A stretch of DNA of 64,000 nucleotides from Chrysogorgia sp. JL179-B06. Taxonomy: Eukaryota; Cnidaria; Anthozoa; Scleralcyonacea; Chrysogorgiidae. Within the stretch, counting starts at the first letter, position 1. Each line of letters begins with the position of its first letter. Both the position numbers and the translations under genes were made by a program. Below, piece after piece: positions 36,980-45,888 of this stretch. Under the pieces are notes generated by a model. It was not told the DNA's origin. It worked only from the letters and a program-made list of their open reading frames with translations, and searched no databases. The stretch spans positions 4,525,001 to 4,589,000 of the forward strand of contig JAYKKM010000149.1 in the NCBI GenBank assembly GCA_035772405.1, written 5' to 3'.

Positions 36980-37130
36980 AAATCGCACCACCGTATAGAA
37001 AACTATTTGCCCGAGGTTTCAGAAACTGTCCGAGGCCGTAGACCGAGAGTCGTCTATGAGACCGAGGGCAAATATTTTTGTATACGGACCGACCAATACG
37101 GTAAATAACATTTTTTATTATAGACTTGAG
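36980..37130. mobile_element. MITE-like repeat fragment
   Basis: ATAGAAAACTATTTGCCCGAGG and ACCGAGGGCAAATATTTTTGTATA-type ends face each other (inverted core TTTGCCC/GGGCAAA). Similar in style to 10675-11180. Confidence 0.45.
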
Positions 37131-37873
37131 TTACTTGAGCTCAGTAAACTGCATTATTTGGATAAGGAAAGGAAAACAAACCAAAAAAACCCCTTAGTTT
37201 TTGTATAATAAAGTTATTTCCAGCTTAATTGAATCAAATCACGGGTTAGTTTTCCATTTTCCAGTTAAAAATAAAGCAAAATGACGATAACAACATTTTA
37301 GCATTTACAGTACAATCCGTACAAAACCGTCCGCTAAGGCATATTCCAGATTCCAGATCCCAGCTGGAAATAAAGCAATGATTTTATATTGGAATGCCAA
37401 GAATACACAGATCGCGAATCTAAAAAAGTACCCGCGCTTTGTATTGTGGGATACTAGAGGAGGTGAGTAAAAGTCACGGTTTTGCTTAATTACGGACGTT
37501 TAAAAAATGGTTATTTTTCGTTGTTTTCTACAATTTATGTTTAATAAAGCGCTTTGATTCTTGTTACATGTGTAGAAACATTGTAGTTAAATTTGAACAA
37601 AATAAACACTTGAATATTGTTACTTAGCCAAACGGTAGTAGAATGTTAGTGGCGATTCTGTTGGTTTTTCGGACAACTGACTTCATTGACTACATCAATA
37701 ACATTTAGAAGAACTTAATTTTTAAGTGTTATGCGTTTTTACCGTCATTCCTTTTTTGACCATCGTGGTACATAGGAGCGCTAGCTCAGAATTTTACTCA
37801 TAATGCACCAAATATGCACTTTTTTGAGATTATTTTTACTATTTTTACTATTTTACTATTTTTACTGAAATAC

Positions 37874-38002
37874 CTTTAATTTTAGTGCTTTCTTGGCATC
37901 CTGCAATGCACTTTCTTTATCTTCCAGTTTTTCTTCAACACTTCCTGACTCAGCTAATTCATGACGCATAGCTTTGGCACGAGCAAGATAAGGCAACTCA
38001 AC
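37874..38002 (-). CDS. DCTN1: DCTN1 internal exon
   Basis: 43 codons, phase 0, reading VELPYLARAKAMRHELAESG and then EEKLEDKESALQDAKKALK. It is the start of the second coiled coil. Acceptor TTTTAG. Confidence 0.93.
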
Positions 38003-38226
38003 CTAAAACCGTAATCAAATCCATAACCAATCCCACTTAATTTTCTAGTTAATTTATTTAAAGATTCAACATTTTACCAGTTCAGTTCTCGTGATACGCA
38101 ATAAAAACGTTTGGGAAATCCAAAAAGTATACTCTTTTTGTAAGAAAAACATTGCCCTTATTTCAATACTGTTTTAACTAGCCTGAATACTGACACTTGA
38201 GTATCGTCAAAACGAATGTCTAACTC

Positions 38227-38738
38227 TTAAAGGGATACTCGAGCAAAAATACAAATGTAGTTCATATGAAAGACCTTACTGACTTTAGTTTATTTCCAAA
38301 GTTTCAGCATTCCTATCAATTTAGTTAAGAAGATATGGCTAGTTGAAGTTGAACATTTGAGAATTTTGACGCCATATTGGTTTTGAAAATATGACGTCAT
38401 TGAGTGATTCTTTATCGGCAGTGGAGTTGTTTTGATGGCGATCACATGGTGGTGATACAGTAGCTGTTGTGAATGCTCTTTGGACGAAAATTAGTCTAAA
38501 TAAACTATTTAGTTCCTCATGCAAGAACGTAGAGGAGCTTCTTTGGCATAATACGAAATAGAAACACTCAGTGTCGTCATATTTGAGAAACAAATAAGAC
38601 GTCGAAATTGGCAAATGTCCAACTTCAACTAGCCATTTCTTCTTAACTAAATTGATAGGAATGCTGAAACTTTGGAAATAAAGCAAGTAAGATCTTTCAT
38701 ATGAACTTCAATTGTATTTTGGCTGGAGTATATTCAGT
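38227..38738. mobile_element. AAAGGGACACT-family MITE, copy 1 (diverged)
   Basis: Begins TTAAAGGGATACTCGAGC and carries the same arms (GTTCATATGAAAGA...ACTGACTTTAGTTTATTTC) and interior as the copies at 56384-56812 and 61794-62294. The right end is degraded. Confidence 0.7.
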
Positions 38739-38975
38739 CATCGCAAGTACTTCCTCGCAGCTCGCTGCAAATGGATCTGCATTAGATCGCTTACGCTTAA
38801 GCTAAAAAATCAAGAGCCTCTCGAGGCTAGCTTCTGTAAGCTTTTGTAAGAGTATTTACAAAAAACATTGTTTATTTTCCAATATTCAACTTTTATACTG
38901 AATATAGTTTAGGTGTACATATATGTCATTCATAATATATATGTTTATAGTAGTGTTCCTTTATTATTTAAATAC

Positions 38976-39069
38976 CTTTGGTTTAGAAGCAGGTTCGCAG
39001 TCATATTCCCCTTCTTGCATCTTGATAAGGAAGGTTGACAAAAATCCAATTACCTCATTAAACGCCGAA
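38976..39069 (-). CDS. DCTN1: DCTN1 internal exon just 3' of the Polinton
   Basis: 31 codons plus one base of a split Ser codon. It reads SAFNEVIGFLSTFLIKMQEG and EYDCEPASKPK. Its acceptor (TTTTAG) lies 77 bp from the Polinton target duplication, so branch point and acceptor appear undamaged. Confidence 0.93.
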
Positions 39070-39146
39070 CTAAAAGGAAGTGAAAATACACACGATGTAT
39101 AAAAATAAACAACTTGAGGAATGTTTAAATCGACTCTGCAACAATT

Positions 39147-39152
39147 GATAAC
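39147..39152. repeat. Polinton target-site duplication, left (GATAAC)
   Basis: The six bases GATAAC directly before the left terminal repeat are repeated directly after the right one (55699-55704). A 6-bp duplication is the Polinton hallmark. Confidence 0.95.
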
Positions 39153-39370
39153 AGTAGTGGTAATCGGCGGGTTCTAGCCCATCTCCCCCATTTCTCGAGT
39201 ACCACTTTATTTTCCCTGATTAAACCCTGATTAAATGGTTACTCCGCCTCGAAAATCCTCCCTTTTTTCGAGTAACAAAACTTACAAGAAATTAGACGGG
39301 ACTTTTTTATTCTCGTGACGCCCCACCCCTTTTTCTTTTGATTGACACCTGTCAATCAAAACTTTGGTCA
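39153..39370 (+). repeat. Left terminal inverted repeat of the Polinton (218 bp)
   Basis: The exact reverse complement of 55481-55698 by eye over the whole length. The outer end is AGTAGTGGTAATCGGCGGG. The inner end runs almost to the polymerase stop codon. Confidence 0.95.
39336..39361. terminator. Perfect 12-bp-arm palindrome at inner end of left TIR
   Basis: TTTTGATTGACA, two bases, then TGTCAATCAAAA. It lies about 12 bp past the polymerase stop codon on the minus strand, so it may form the 3' end hairpin of that transcript. It is also a symmetric protein-binding candidate. The mirror copy is at 55490-55515. Confidence 0.6.
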
Positions 39371-39372
39371 AC

Positions 39373-42300
39373 TTACTCGTCCATGAATATCACCTCAGTC
39401 ATGATCTTGTAGTGACCTAGTGCCAGCGTGTTCACTCCATCGGGTAAAATATACCGTTTGTCGTCGTTGTTACTTAACGCGGTCTTGTTCACAGTCTCTG
39501 TGTAAATCTCATGTTTCCTTGACCTAAACGTGTTCATTGATCTCGTTTGAGGCTTCCCGGAGAAGAGACAAGTCTTGTAGTCCTCGAACACGATCGAGGA
39601 CTTGACGACGCTCTTCTTCACACCCTTACACTTTTTCGTGTCACCGCGTAGTGTTTTGAGAGCGTATAATTTAGATCTCAACCCCGCGAACTCCAAGACT
39701 TGTTCACCAGAGTTCTCGTCCTTCATCATCCCCAACACCTTCTTGTTAAACCCGACTGGGATACAAGAGGGGTGGTCTTTTCCATAGGCGGACGTGTCAA
39801 ACCTAGCCTCTACATCTGCACTGATGTCTTTGTAAAAGTCGTCTGTGTGGATCTCGTACATGAGAGAGTCTGTGTCTGTGAACAACAGACTAGCTTTCTC
39901 CCCATACTTTGGTTTGATGTAGTCGTAGTGGAACTCGTACATCAGCGTTTTACTGAGGTCCAAGATGCTCATCCCCAGGTACACCGGCTTGACGAATACC
40001 ACCTTGGTCCTCTTCATCTGGACGGCTATCAGGTTCTCGTTGAAGATTGACCTATGGTGAAAGTTTGGTTTTGCGACTAGCGTTCTCATTGTCTTTTCCG
40101 AAGTGACTAGCCGGATGTCCACTCTGTTTCTAATGTTCTCCATGGTCTTTCCAAAGACGCTGTTGTTCATTAGCTTAAAGAAGTCCTGTTCGAAAGCGTT
40201 ATTTGCTTTTGTCCTTAGGTTTGTGTTAAGTGCAATGTACTCCCCCATCCAAGCGGATTCGTCAAACGAGATCCCACGGTGAATCTTGGTTAGTTTCATA
40301 CCAAGTCTAAGATACAACTCTAGGTTCTTCTTGTGGAGCACGTATTTGGTCTTGTTGTCAAGGTTTGGGACGAGCTTTTCTACACCATTCACCTTTACTC
40401 GTTCGGGAGCGAGAGGATACTCGTTGTGCAGATCGTGGAGTTCTTCAGGGTACTCCAAGTCTACTTCCAAGATACAAGGTACGTCTCGCCAGTCTCTAAA
40501 GTCTGTCTTCCACTTAAAGTTGCTTGTGGGGAGAGGTAAACTCATCGCCCACCCATAAAGGTTGTTCGCGTCTAGGTAGGGTAAAAAGACACTTGGTTTC
40601 TCCTTATCGTACAAACTGTCTCCTCTGTGTTCCATGTCCTTAAGATAGCCCGTGTACTTATTGTTCGCCTTTGCATATCTCTTCGTTATAGTACTTGTTC
40701 CACCGCGAATTCCAGCCTCGACCATCAACAGCATGTCTATGTCTGTCAACAGGTCTAACTTTATCCCAGTGATCTTGAGTAACGCGTCCCAACTTAGTCC
40801 GGGTGAGGTGTAGTAGAAGGCTGGATCCAACCCGTAGTGGGTTCTACACACTTTCCTAAAGTTTTCAAAGACGTCTTCGAGTAGCACCACGTCCGTTTTC
40901 AAATACAAGTCGTGGTACTCGCGCATCGTGGTCATGCCAAAGTGTTTCCACACCTTCTTTGCGTGACCATAATCATCGTCACTAATGTCGCTGTCCGTGA
41001 GTTTGGAGTAAAATTTGCCAATGGAGGGGAGTTGGGTTTCGTCGAGCTTCTTCAATCCAGTCATATACTCGTAGGGGTACACACCCTTCTTACTCACGAG
41101 GTCAAAGTCTTCACCGAACACCCTCTTTGTCGTTGTCAAGTCCGTCTTGTCGAGATTCTTAACTAAACTATCTAGGCTACTAGCCATGAATTTAAAGCTG
41201 TCTAAGAATCTTAGCTCCCTTGTGATGTTTTTCACCTTGCCAGTCTTGTCTGTGTGAGAGTCTACGATCACGTTTTTGCTAAACGAGACGTACTTTTCCT
41301 CATTGTTCGGAATACACGTGATTCTTCCCTCAGTCACACCTAGACTTTTCACGAACAAATGCGCGTCGTACCCAGACAGGTTGTGTAATATGACAGGTAT
41401 GAATTTTGGTAGCCTATATTTTAGGTTACAAGTGTTATGTGCAGCGCCACGAAACTTCCCTGTCAAATGACAGTGGTCACGTACTTTGTGGTCTAGGACA
41501 CCACTCTTATTTTCCTTAGACCAGTCTTCCTCACATATCCAACACACCTTTGTATTTTCGTACACCCATTTGTCTTGCGCGGTGAACACCATTGGTTTGG
41601 TGTCCTTGAACTTGTTGTATATGTCCTTTGTCGTCTCCACAAGACTCCTCACGAAGATCTCCCCCAGATTTTCGTCGTCTTTAGTTTTGGTGAATAGGTG
41701 TGGCTCTTCCCAGTGTAGTGTGTCGTCGAAGCACTTCAGGTGGTAACAGAAACCTGAGGGCGTGTGATGTTGGTACTGTGTTGTCGAGCTTTTCTTAGGG
41801 TTGTTGGTTGGTCCCTCAATAGGTTCGAGAAAGGACTCGAAGTCGGCGTAAATGACAAAAGGTGCGTCTTGTTTTTTATAGTGGTTTTTGAACTCCAAGG
41901 TAGACCCCCACTTTGGCATCTGGGTCCTAATGGTGTCCACGTTAGAGCAGTACTCGTCGTGTTTTTCTAGACTCTCCAATGTCTTGAAGCTGTTGATGCA
42001 TCTGTAGCAGAGGTGTCTCTTTCCTTTGTGTTTGTTGATCTTGCTGGAGACCATTCTGCTCATGTTCTTAATCCACACGTAGTGACTGTTTACAGTCACT
42101 TCGTCGTCATCTTGCTCCGTGATGTACAAGAGATTGATCGTCTCGCGACCGTTCCCTTGGATAAGGAGAGGGTAGACACCAGTCCCCCGCTCATAGGCAA
42201 AAACGTTAATGGGAGTGTTGTTTCTCGCGCTAAACTTTTTAATATCACTCAGCGGTGTGGGGAACGTGACGTCTGTCCAGTCAAACTTCTTTGAGAACTC

Positions 42301-43059
42301 TCTCGTAGCCTCGTCAAGTCTCTCTGCGTGTTTTCTCTCGGCCATCATCGCTACAGTCGCACTCCACTTGAAACACTCGTGATCGTTCTCGTTTTGGACG
42401 TTGACGATGGCTTTCTTCTTAACCAACGCGTCTGGTGTAGGAATGTAAGACGACCCGCTAATTGGTGTAAACGTGTCGATAAACACGTCCAACTTTACAA
42501 CGCGTAGCACTCGCCAGGAACTCCCTCTCTTCAAGTACGTTGCGAGACTCTCCGAAATCTTTCCCACCATTGTGAGGTAGATCTCGTCCAAGTCGGTTCC
42601 AGGTAGAGCAATGGTTGTGAGTGAGTGGAAATGTGCAGTTGCCTCTACATCTCCATCGTCTGTTGCTCTCACCATGACACACTCCAAGATTAGTTTGGTT
42701 TTATGTCCCTTTCTCTTTTCCACTTCGTAACTCCAAAGATCGATCACAGGCGCCTTTGAGTTTTCCAAAAACGTCTGTGGACCAACTCCCTCAGGTGCGT
42801 CGATCGAGAACGTGTCCGAGAAACCGCGAAGTGCCGTCTCTGACCTATGAATGACTTGGTCTTCGGCGTCGTGGAATACGTCTTCTGGTGGCTCTTGCGC
42901 GTTGAAGAACACATCTTCGGGCTCGACCGTCTCAAAGAGTGAGGTTACCCTCTCTCTTAGAGAAGTGAAGGCAGAGGTGACCTTTTTTTTTATCGACTCT
43001 GGTGTATGGTCAACAAACCAGTTGGTCCATTTGCTAAGTTTAGCTCTAAAACTGTTCAT
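39373..43059 (-). CDS. Protein-primed family B DNA polymerase (Polinton PolB)
   Basis: A 1,228-aa replicative DNA polymerase that would copy the linear element by protein priming. A long N-terminal region contains KAIVNVQNENDHECFKWS (about 216-233) and a C2HC finger (CYRC...H...C, 351-371). Exonuclease motifs are YADFES (404-409), NLSGYDAH (560-567) and YLKTDVVLL (719-727). Between the first two lies a zinc endonuclease-VII-like insert (CWIC, HKVRDHCHLTGKFRGAAHNTC, 506-544; shown in parts). Polymerase motifs are A, YLDANNLYG (828-836), B, KLMNNSVFGKTMEN (962-975), and C, TDTDS (1061-1065). All catalytic acidic residues are present, so it looks active. The stop is two bases from the left TIR. 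An A-rich TTTAAAGA precedes the ATG. Confidence 0.96.
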   Translation of the reverse strand: MNSFRAKLSKWTNWFVDHTPESIKKKVTSAFTSLRERVTSLFETVEPEDVFFNAQEPPEDVFHDAEDQVIHRSETALRGFSDTFSIDAPEGVGPQTFLENSKAPVIDLWSYEVEKRKGHKTKLILECVMVRATDDGDVEATAHFHSLTTIALPGTDLDEIYLTMVGKISESLATYLKRGSSWRVLRVVKLDVFIDTFTPISGSSYIPTPDALVKKKAIVNVQNENDHECFKWSATVAMMAERKHAERLDEATREFSKKFDWTDVTFPTPLSDIKKFSARNNTPINVFAYERGTGVYPLLIQGNGRETINLLYITEQDDDEVTVNSHYVWIKNMSRMVSSKINKHKGKRHLCYRCINSFKTLESLEKHDEYCSNVDTIRTQMPKWGSTLEFKNHYKKQDAPFVIYADFESFLEPIEGPTNNPKKSSTTQYQHHTPSGFCYHLKCFDDTLHWEEPHLFTKTKDDENLGEIFVRSLVETTKDIYNKFKDTKPMVFTAQDKWVYENTKVCWICEEDWSKENKSGVLDHKVRDHCHLTGKFRGAAHNTCNLKYRLPKFIPVILHNLSGYDAHLFVKSLGVTEGRITCIPNNEEKYVSFSKNVIVDSHTDKTGKVKNITRELRFLDSFKFMASSLDSLVKNLDKTDLTTTKRVFGEDFDLVSKKGVYPYEYMTGLKKLDETQLPSIGKFYSKLTDSDISDDDYGHAKKVWKHFGMTTMREYHDLYLKTDVVLLEDVFENFRKVCRTHYGLDPAFYYTSPGLSWDALLKITGIKLDLLTDIDMLLMVEAGIRGGTSTITKRYAKANNKYTGYLKDMEHRGDSLYDKEKPSVFLPYLDANNLYGWAMSLPLPTSNFKWKTDFRDWRDVPCILEVDLEYPEELHDLHNEYPLAPERVKVNGVEKLVPNLDNKTKYVLHKKNLELYLRLGMKLTKIHRGISFDESAWMGEYIALNTNLRTKANNAFEQDFFKLMNNSVFGKTMENIRNRVDIRLVTSEKTMRTLVAKPNFHHRSIFNENLIAVQMKRTKVVFVKPVYLGMSILDLSKTLMYEFHYDYIKPKYGEKASLLFTDTDSLMYEIHTDDFYKDISADVEARFDTSAYGKDHPSCIPVGFNKKVLGMMKDENSGEQVLEFAGLRSKLYALKTLRGDTKKCKGVKKSVVKSSIVFEDYKTCLFSGKPQTRSMNTFRSRKHEIYTETVNKTALSNNDDKRYILPDGVNTLALGHYKIMTEVIFMDE

Positions 43060-43090
43060 TCTTTAAAGAGTTGGTTATACCTTTAAGCCT

Positions 43091-43118
43091 CATTTGATTT
43101 TGGTCAGAAAATCAAGTG
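43091..43118. terminator. Hairpin, 11-bp stem
   Basis: CATTTGATTTT, loop GGTCAG, AAAATCAAGTG: an 11-bp stem with one T-G pair. It lies 11 bp after the stop of the minus-strand gene 43129-43476 and before the polymerase start. It is a likely 3' end signal. Confidence 0.5.
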
Positions 43119-43128
43119 CACGGTGATC

Positions 43129-43476
43129 TCACTCTTTTCGAAACGTGTACGAAATGTCGTCGACGACTAGACTTTTCCCCGTTTTTATCCGGTAGGTGAT
43201 AGACCCTGGAAAGAGACTCAAGCTCTTTGCTAGCGATAAGATACTCCCAAACTTCGTCTCTTCTCCAGTGGTCACGTTTGTCTTGACCACGACCTGGGCG
43301 AGTTTCCTTGTCTTACAATGGTCGTATCTCTTTGGGATAACGATAGGTTCCATCCCCAACGCTGCAAGAATCTCGCGGTGTTTTACCCCTTGCTTTAGCC
43401 TAACACCCCGCTCTCTCGCGATGACTTTCAATTTCCTGACGGTTAGATAGTTGGTACTTGCTTTCGTGAGTGACAT
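43129..43476 (-). CDS. Small SAP-like protein (unassigned)
   Basis: 115 aa from the internal start MSLTKASTNYLTVRKLK. That start is chosen because the longer frame (to 43539) would overlap the stop of the upstream gene by 37 bp, whereas this one leaves a 26-bp gap. Residues about 9-42 (YLTVRKLKVIARERGVRL... ILAALG) have the helix-turn-helix spacing of a SAP-type DNA-binding motif. The C-terminal FGSILSLAKSLSLFPGSITY and RIKTGKS...YTFRKE recall NUMOD1-type DNA-contact modules of homing enzymes. This suggests a small DNA-binding protein co-oriented with the polymerase. Function is not established. Confidence 0.7.
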   Translation of the reverse strand: MSLTKASTNYLTVRKLKVIARERGVRLKQGVKHREILAALGMEPIVIPKRYDHCKTRKLAQVVVKTNVTTGEETKFGSILSLAKSLSLFPGSITYRIKTGKSLVVDDISYTFRKE

Positions 43477-43502
43477 GGTTTTGTTGATGTGTTTCGTTGT
43501 CC

Positions 43503-43919
43503 TTAGATCATAATTGCCACCACCTTGTACCCTACCCATCCAGCACCAACGAACATCACCCCCTCTGACACCGACAAGTACTTTTGCATCTCCGGTGATG
43601 GTGTGTAGTAATCACGTAACTCTGGTTCCTTGTGGAACTTTGCGGTCTTGCGAAGCGTCGCGGAAAGCACGTCGAGAGCCATGTTCGTGTCGTTGATGCT
43701 GTGGTTTGCGTCCGACAAGGCGAGACGTAGTCGCGCGACTTTGTCTCTGTGAGCCACCTCTTGCTCGTTCCACAATTCCCTGTCCCGCGTGAGTTTCTCC
43801 ATCGCGAGGTTGTGGCGACTGATCTCCTCACCATATTTGTTCCCCTCAAGGTGTTTGAAAAGGAATCCTGCACCTGCGAACGCAAGTGCATTGAATAGTC
43901 CTCCTGCCATCATTGCCAT
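43503..43919 (-). CDS. Unassigned membrane/coiled-coil protein
   Basis: 138 aa. A hydrophobic N-terminal segment (about 4-22) is followed by a charged helical stretch (about 28-90, many K/E/R and heptad-like leucines) and a second hydrophobic segment at the very end (about 118-138). The topology suggests a membrane-anchored hairpin or virion-membrane component. No family recognised. It is the first gene leftward from the repeat-rich divergent region and is preceded by GTAAGATAAAGAAATG. Confidence 0.75.
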   Translation of the reverse strand: MAMMAGGLFNALAFAGAGFLFKHLEGNKYGEEISRHNLAMEKLTRDRELWNEQEVAHRDKVARLRLALSDANHSINDTNMALDVLSATLRKTAKFHKEPELRDYYTPSPEMQKYLSVSEGVMFVGAGWVGYKVVAIMI

Positions 43920-44125
43920 TTCTTTATCTTACTGTCCCAAGTTTTGAGCAAGATGGTTTTGCTGTGTAGCAAATCTTTAGCAAGATGGTTTTGCTGCGTA
44001 GCAACTTTTGAGCAAATCTTGAGCAAATCAACTTTGCTCACGAGTAGGTTTGAGCAACTTTTGAGCAAATCTCGAGCAAACCCAAGCAAACCCAAGCAAA
44101 TCTTTGTGAGTAAGATAAAGATATG
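43917..44125. promoter_or_regulatory. Divergent promoter region with AGCAA iterons
   Basis: The 203 bp between two divergent start codons are bounded by inverted copies of GTAAGATAAAGA(A/T)ATG, one at each gene. Between them AGCAA occurs about twelve times, mostly as TTGAGCAAATC or CTTTTGAGCAA. A near-perfect 31-bp direct repeat begins AGCAAGATGGTTTTGCTG. Such a cluster is typical of repeated protein-binding sites. It may be a promoter/operator or a replication-control site; the sequence alone does not decide. Confidence 0.7.
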
Positions 44126-44503
44126 AGTGAAGCAACAGAGACAATCACAGATCGAAAACCAGAGAAACTAAAGGATCCGAAGAAGGTCGAGGGAGGAAAG
44201 AGACTCGCCGCGATTAGCAAAGCTGCAAAGGCGAAGAAGGCTCAAGAAAGACTCGAACAAAGCGAGGGACACCGACCACAAGAGAGCTACCAACTCGTTG
44301 GTCAGCTTGGGTACGTCGTCGGAGCGATTGGTGTCGCTGGAGGGTTGTACTTTTATTTCAAACGTGACGAAGAGCCTCCACCTCGCCACGTCGTCTTTGA
44401 CTCCTCGGGGGTAAACGCTCCGTCGGTTACTCCGCCGTGTTCTAGAGCATCTTCCGATGCAGACCAGGCCAAAGATTGTTCAGACCTCGAGTCTTTTGAT
44501 TAA
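44123..44503 (+). CDS. Small single-pass membrane protein (unassigned)
   Basis: 126 aa. The lysine-rich N-terminus (residues 12-40, with PEKLKDPKKVEGGKRLA) is followed by one transmembrane segment (about 61-79, YVVGAIGVAGGLYFYF) and an acidic Ser/Asp-rich tail. Proteins with a KDPKKV...GK-type basic head and one membrane span are recurrent companions in invertebrate Polintons, but no role is known to me. It is a minor virion component by inference only. It is the first rightward gene from the iteron region. Confidence 0.75.
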   Translation: MSEATETITDRKPEKLKDPKKVEGGKRLAAISKAAKAKKAQERLEQSEGHRPQESYQLVGQLGYVVGAIGVAGGLYFYFKRDEEPPPRHVVFDSSGVNAPSVTPPCSRASSDADQAKDCSDLESFD

Positions 44504-44526
44504 AAAGTTTTCTCTATAATAAAAGG

Positions 44527-44751
44527 ATGTCAGATCGAAAGGAAATCATGAACGAGGTGTACGACGCTCTGCTCTACACCGCCGCAGGAGTTGGAATTAG
44601 CATGGTGTCGAGGAAAATTCTTGGAGAATCTCTCAGCGCGCCAACCACGCTCGTGGGAACATTGAAACTCGCAGTCGCAATCAGCGCTGGAACGATCGCT
44701 GTAAAGTACGCACAACAGAAGAAGCTTATCCCGGACGACCCTTTCAAATGA
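44527..44751 (+). CDS. Small two-span membrane protein (unassigned)
   Basis: 74 aa with two hydrophobic segments (about 13-30 and 43-61) and a short basic tail. The gap to the upstream gene is 23 bp and contains TCTCTATAATAAAAGG directly before ATG, the start-proximal motif seen at many genes of the element. A terminator-like hairpin follows at 44771. Confidence 0.75.
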   Translation: MSDRKEIMNEVYDALLYTAAGVGISMVSRKILGESLSAPTTLVGTLKLAVAISAGTIAVKYAQQKKLIPDDPFK

Positions 44752-44770
44752 GTCGTTTGACGTGTCTCGT

Positions 44771-44794
44771 TTTTATAAGCTTTTGCTTATAAAA
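44771..44794. terminator. Perfect hairpin between convergent genes
   Basis: TTTTATAAGC, loop TTTT, GCTTATAAAA: a 10-bp perfect stem. It lies between the plus-strand gene ending at 44751 and the minus-strand gene ending at 44808, so it could serve both. Confidence 0.6.
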
Positions 44795-44807
44795 TCACCT
44801 TGTATCC

Positions 44808-45740
44808 TTAATAAACTGTGTCGTACGCCTCACCTGGTTTGGCTCGCGCAGCTCTTTCCAACCACCACTGTCTCTCTTCACTTTTTGTTCGCTTTGGCTC
44901 CTCGTCCTCTTCCTCTGAGTCTGACTCAAAGACGAATTTCATCGCCGCGTTGGTTGTCTCACGCTTTGGCTCGACCACCTTTGGCTTCGCCTCTCGAAGT
45001 GGTAAGAGACGTTTCATCCTCGTCCCACTTGGCTCCACCACGACCTCGTGCAACTTGACTTGCAAGGAGATGCGAGCGCCAATAAAAATGGACTCGATCT
45101 TCACTGCACCGTTTGCCCAGCAGTGTTTTCCCATGAGTGACCGAACCTCCACTGGGTTGTTGTCAGGGTTAAAGAACTGTGTGAGGAACTTGTCTTGCTT
45201 TTTGTGGTAGATCAGTTTCGCGTACAGCGTTGGACCACGATCGGTAACCCTTCGAAGAACGGTTTTCCCAGTGTTCTTGTCCTCGACCTTCTCTGTTTTC
45301 CAATAGAGGGGGTTCAACCCACCCTTGGATTTGGTCAGATCACTGTGTTCCAACTCAAATCGGTCAATCTCCTCACGGTTTTCAACCAAGTGGTCGATAC
45401 AATTGTCGACGATGGCGTCAAAGGTGTTCACCCAGACTTCCTCTTCTTTTGTAGGACCATCGCGGTTCCACAAACACAGGGGAAACGTGTAGCCAGTGAC
45501 CTTGCCAGTCTCTTGACTAGTGTTTTCTGAAACTCCAAACGAATAGAGGCGCTCAGTGGGGATGATGAGCTCACCCTCCGTCCCGTCCTCGTTGCGAGTG
45601 AAAATGTTGATTCTCTTGAACTTGAGTTTGCTGTCAGGGATCTCCCCCGAAACAGGGTCAGAAAAGATCATGTGTTCTTTTGGGTCGTAACCCTTTGCGG
45701 ATGTTAGCTGCGTGTTCTCGGTCATTTTGTTCTTCCTCAT
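44808..45740 (-). CDS. DUF2738-like protein, candidate ssDNA-binding protein
   Basis: 310 aa (305 if translation starts at the sixth residue, MTENTQ, whose AACAAAATG context fits the other genes better). The core (about 35-240) has the order IPTERLYSFGVSEN, TGYTFPLCLWNRDGPTKEEE, NPLYWK, RGPTLYAKLIY and WANGAVKIESIFIGARISLQ (each visible in the sequence). This recalls the DUF2738-type family of large DNA viruses and Polintons, for which single-strand DNA binding is a plausible role. An acidic cluster DSEEEDEE near residue 273 resembles acidic tails of such proteins. Family assignment is from memory of motif order; the role is inferred. Confidence 0.75.
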   Translation of the reverse strand: MRKNKMTENTQLTSAKGYDPKEHMIFSDPVSGEIPDSKLKFKRINIFTRNEDGTEGELIIPTERLYSFGVSENTSQETGKVTGYTFPLCLWNRDGPTKEEEVWVNTFDAIVDNCIDHLVENREEIDRFELEHSDLTKSKGGLNPLYWKTEKVEDKNTGKTVLRRVTDRGPTLYAKLIYHKKQDKFLTQFFNPDNNPVEVRSLMGKHCWANGAVKIESIFIGARISLQVKLHEVVVEPSGTRMKRLLPLREAKPKVVEPKRETTNAAMKFVFESDSEEEDEEPKRTKSEERQWWLERAARAKPGEAYDTVY

Positions 45741-45864
45741 CGCAACTCCTTAAGCCATTTTCAATTTCGTCTTTGAGCCGCTCGGCCTTTTTTCGCAAAC
45801 CCTTCAGGTACCTCTTCCAACCATCGGCCATCGCCTTTTTGACTCGAGGACGTGTGTCTATCAT
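45658..45864 (-). CDS. Small basic coiled-coil ORF (68 aa, uncertain)
   Basis: Fills the 149-bp gap that would otherwise separate its neighbours and overlaps the next gene start by 83 bp. The composition is strongly charged and helical (WKRYLKGLRKKAERLKDEIE). An AGAAAGGAG precedes the ATG. No family is recognised. Gap filling in an otherwise packed genome supports it; the large overlap argues against it. Confidence 0.45.
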   Translation of the reverse strand: MIDTRPRVKKAMADGWKRYLKGLRKKAERLKDEIENGLRSCDEEEQNDREHAANIRKGLRPKRTHDLF

Positions 45865-45888
45865 CTCCTTTCTCTTCTAGACTCTTTT

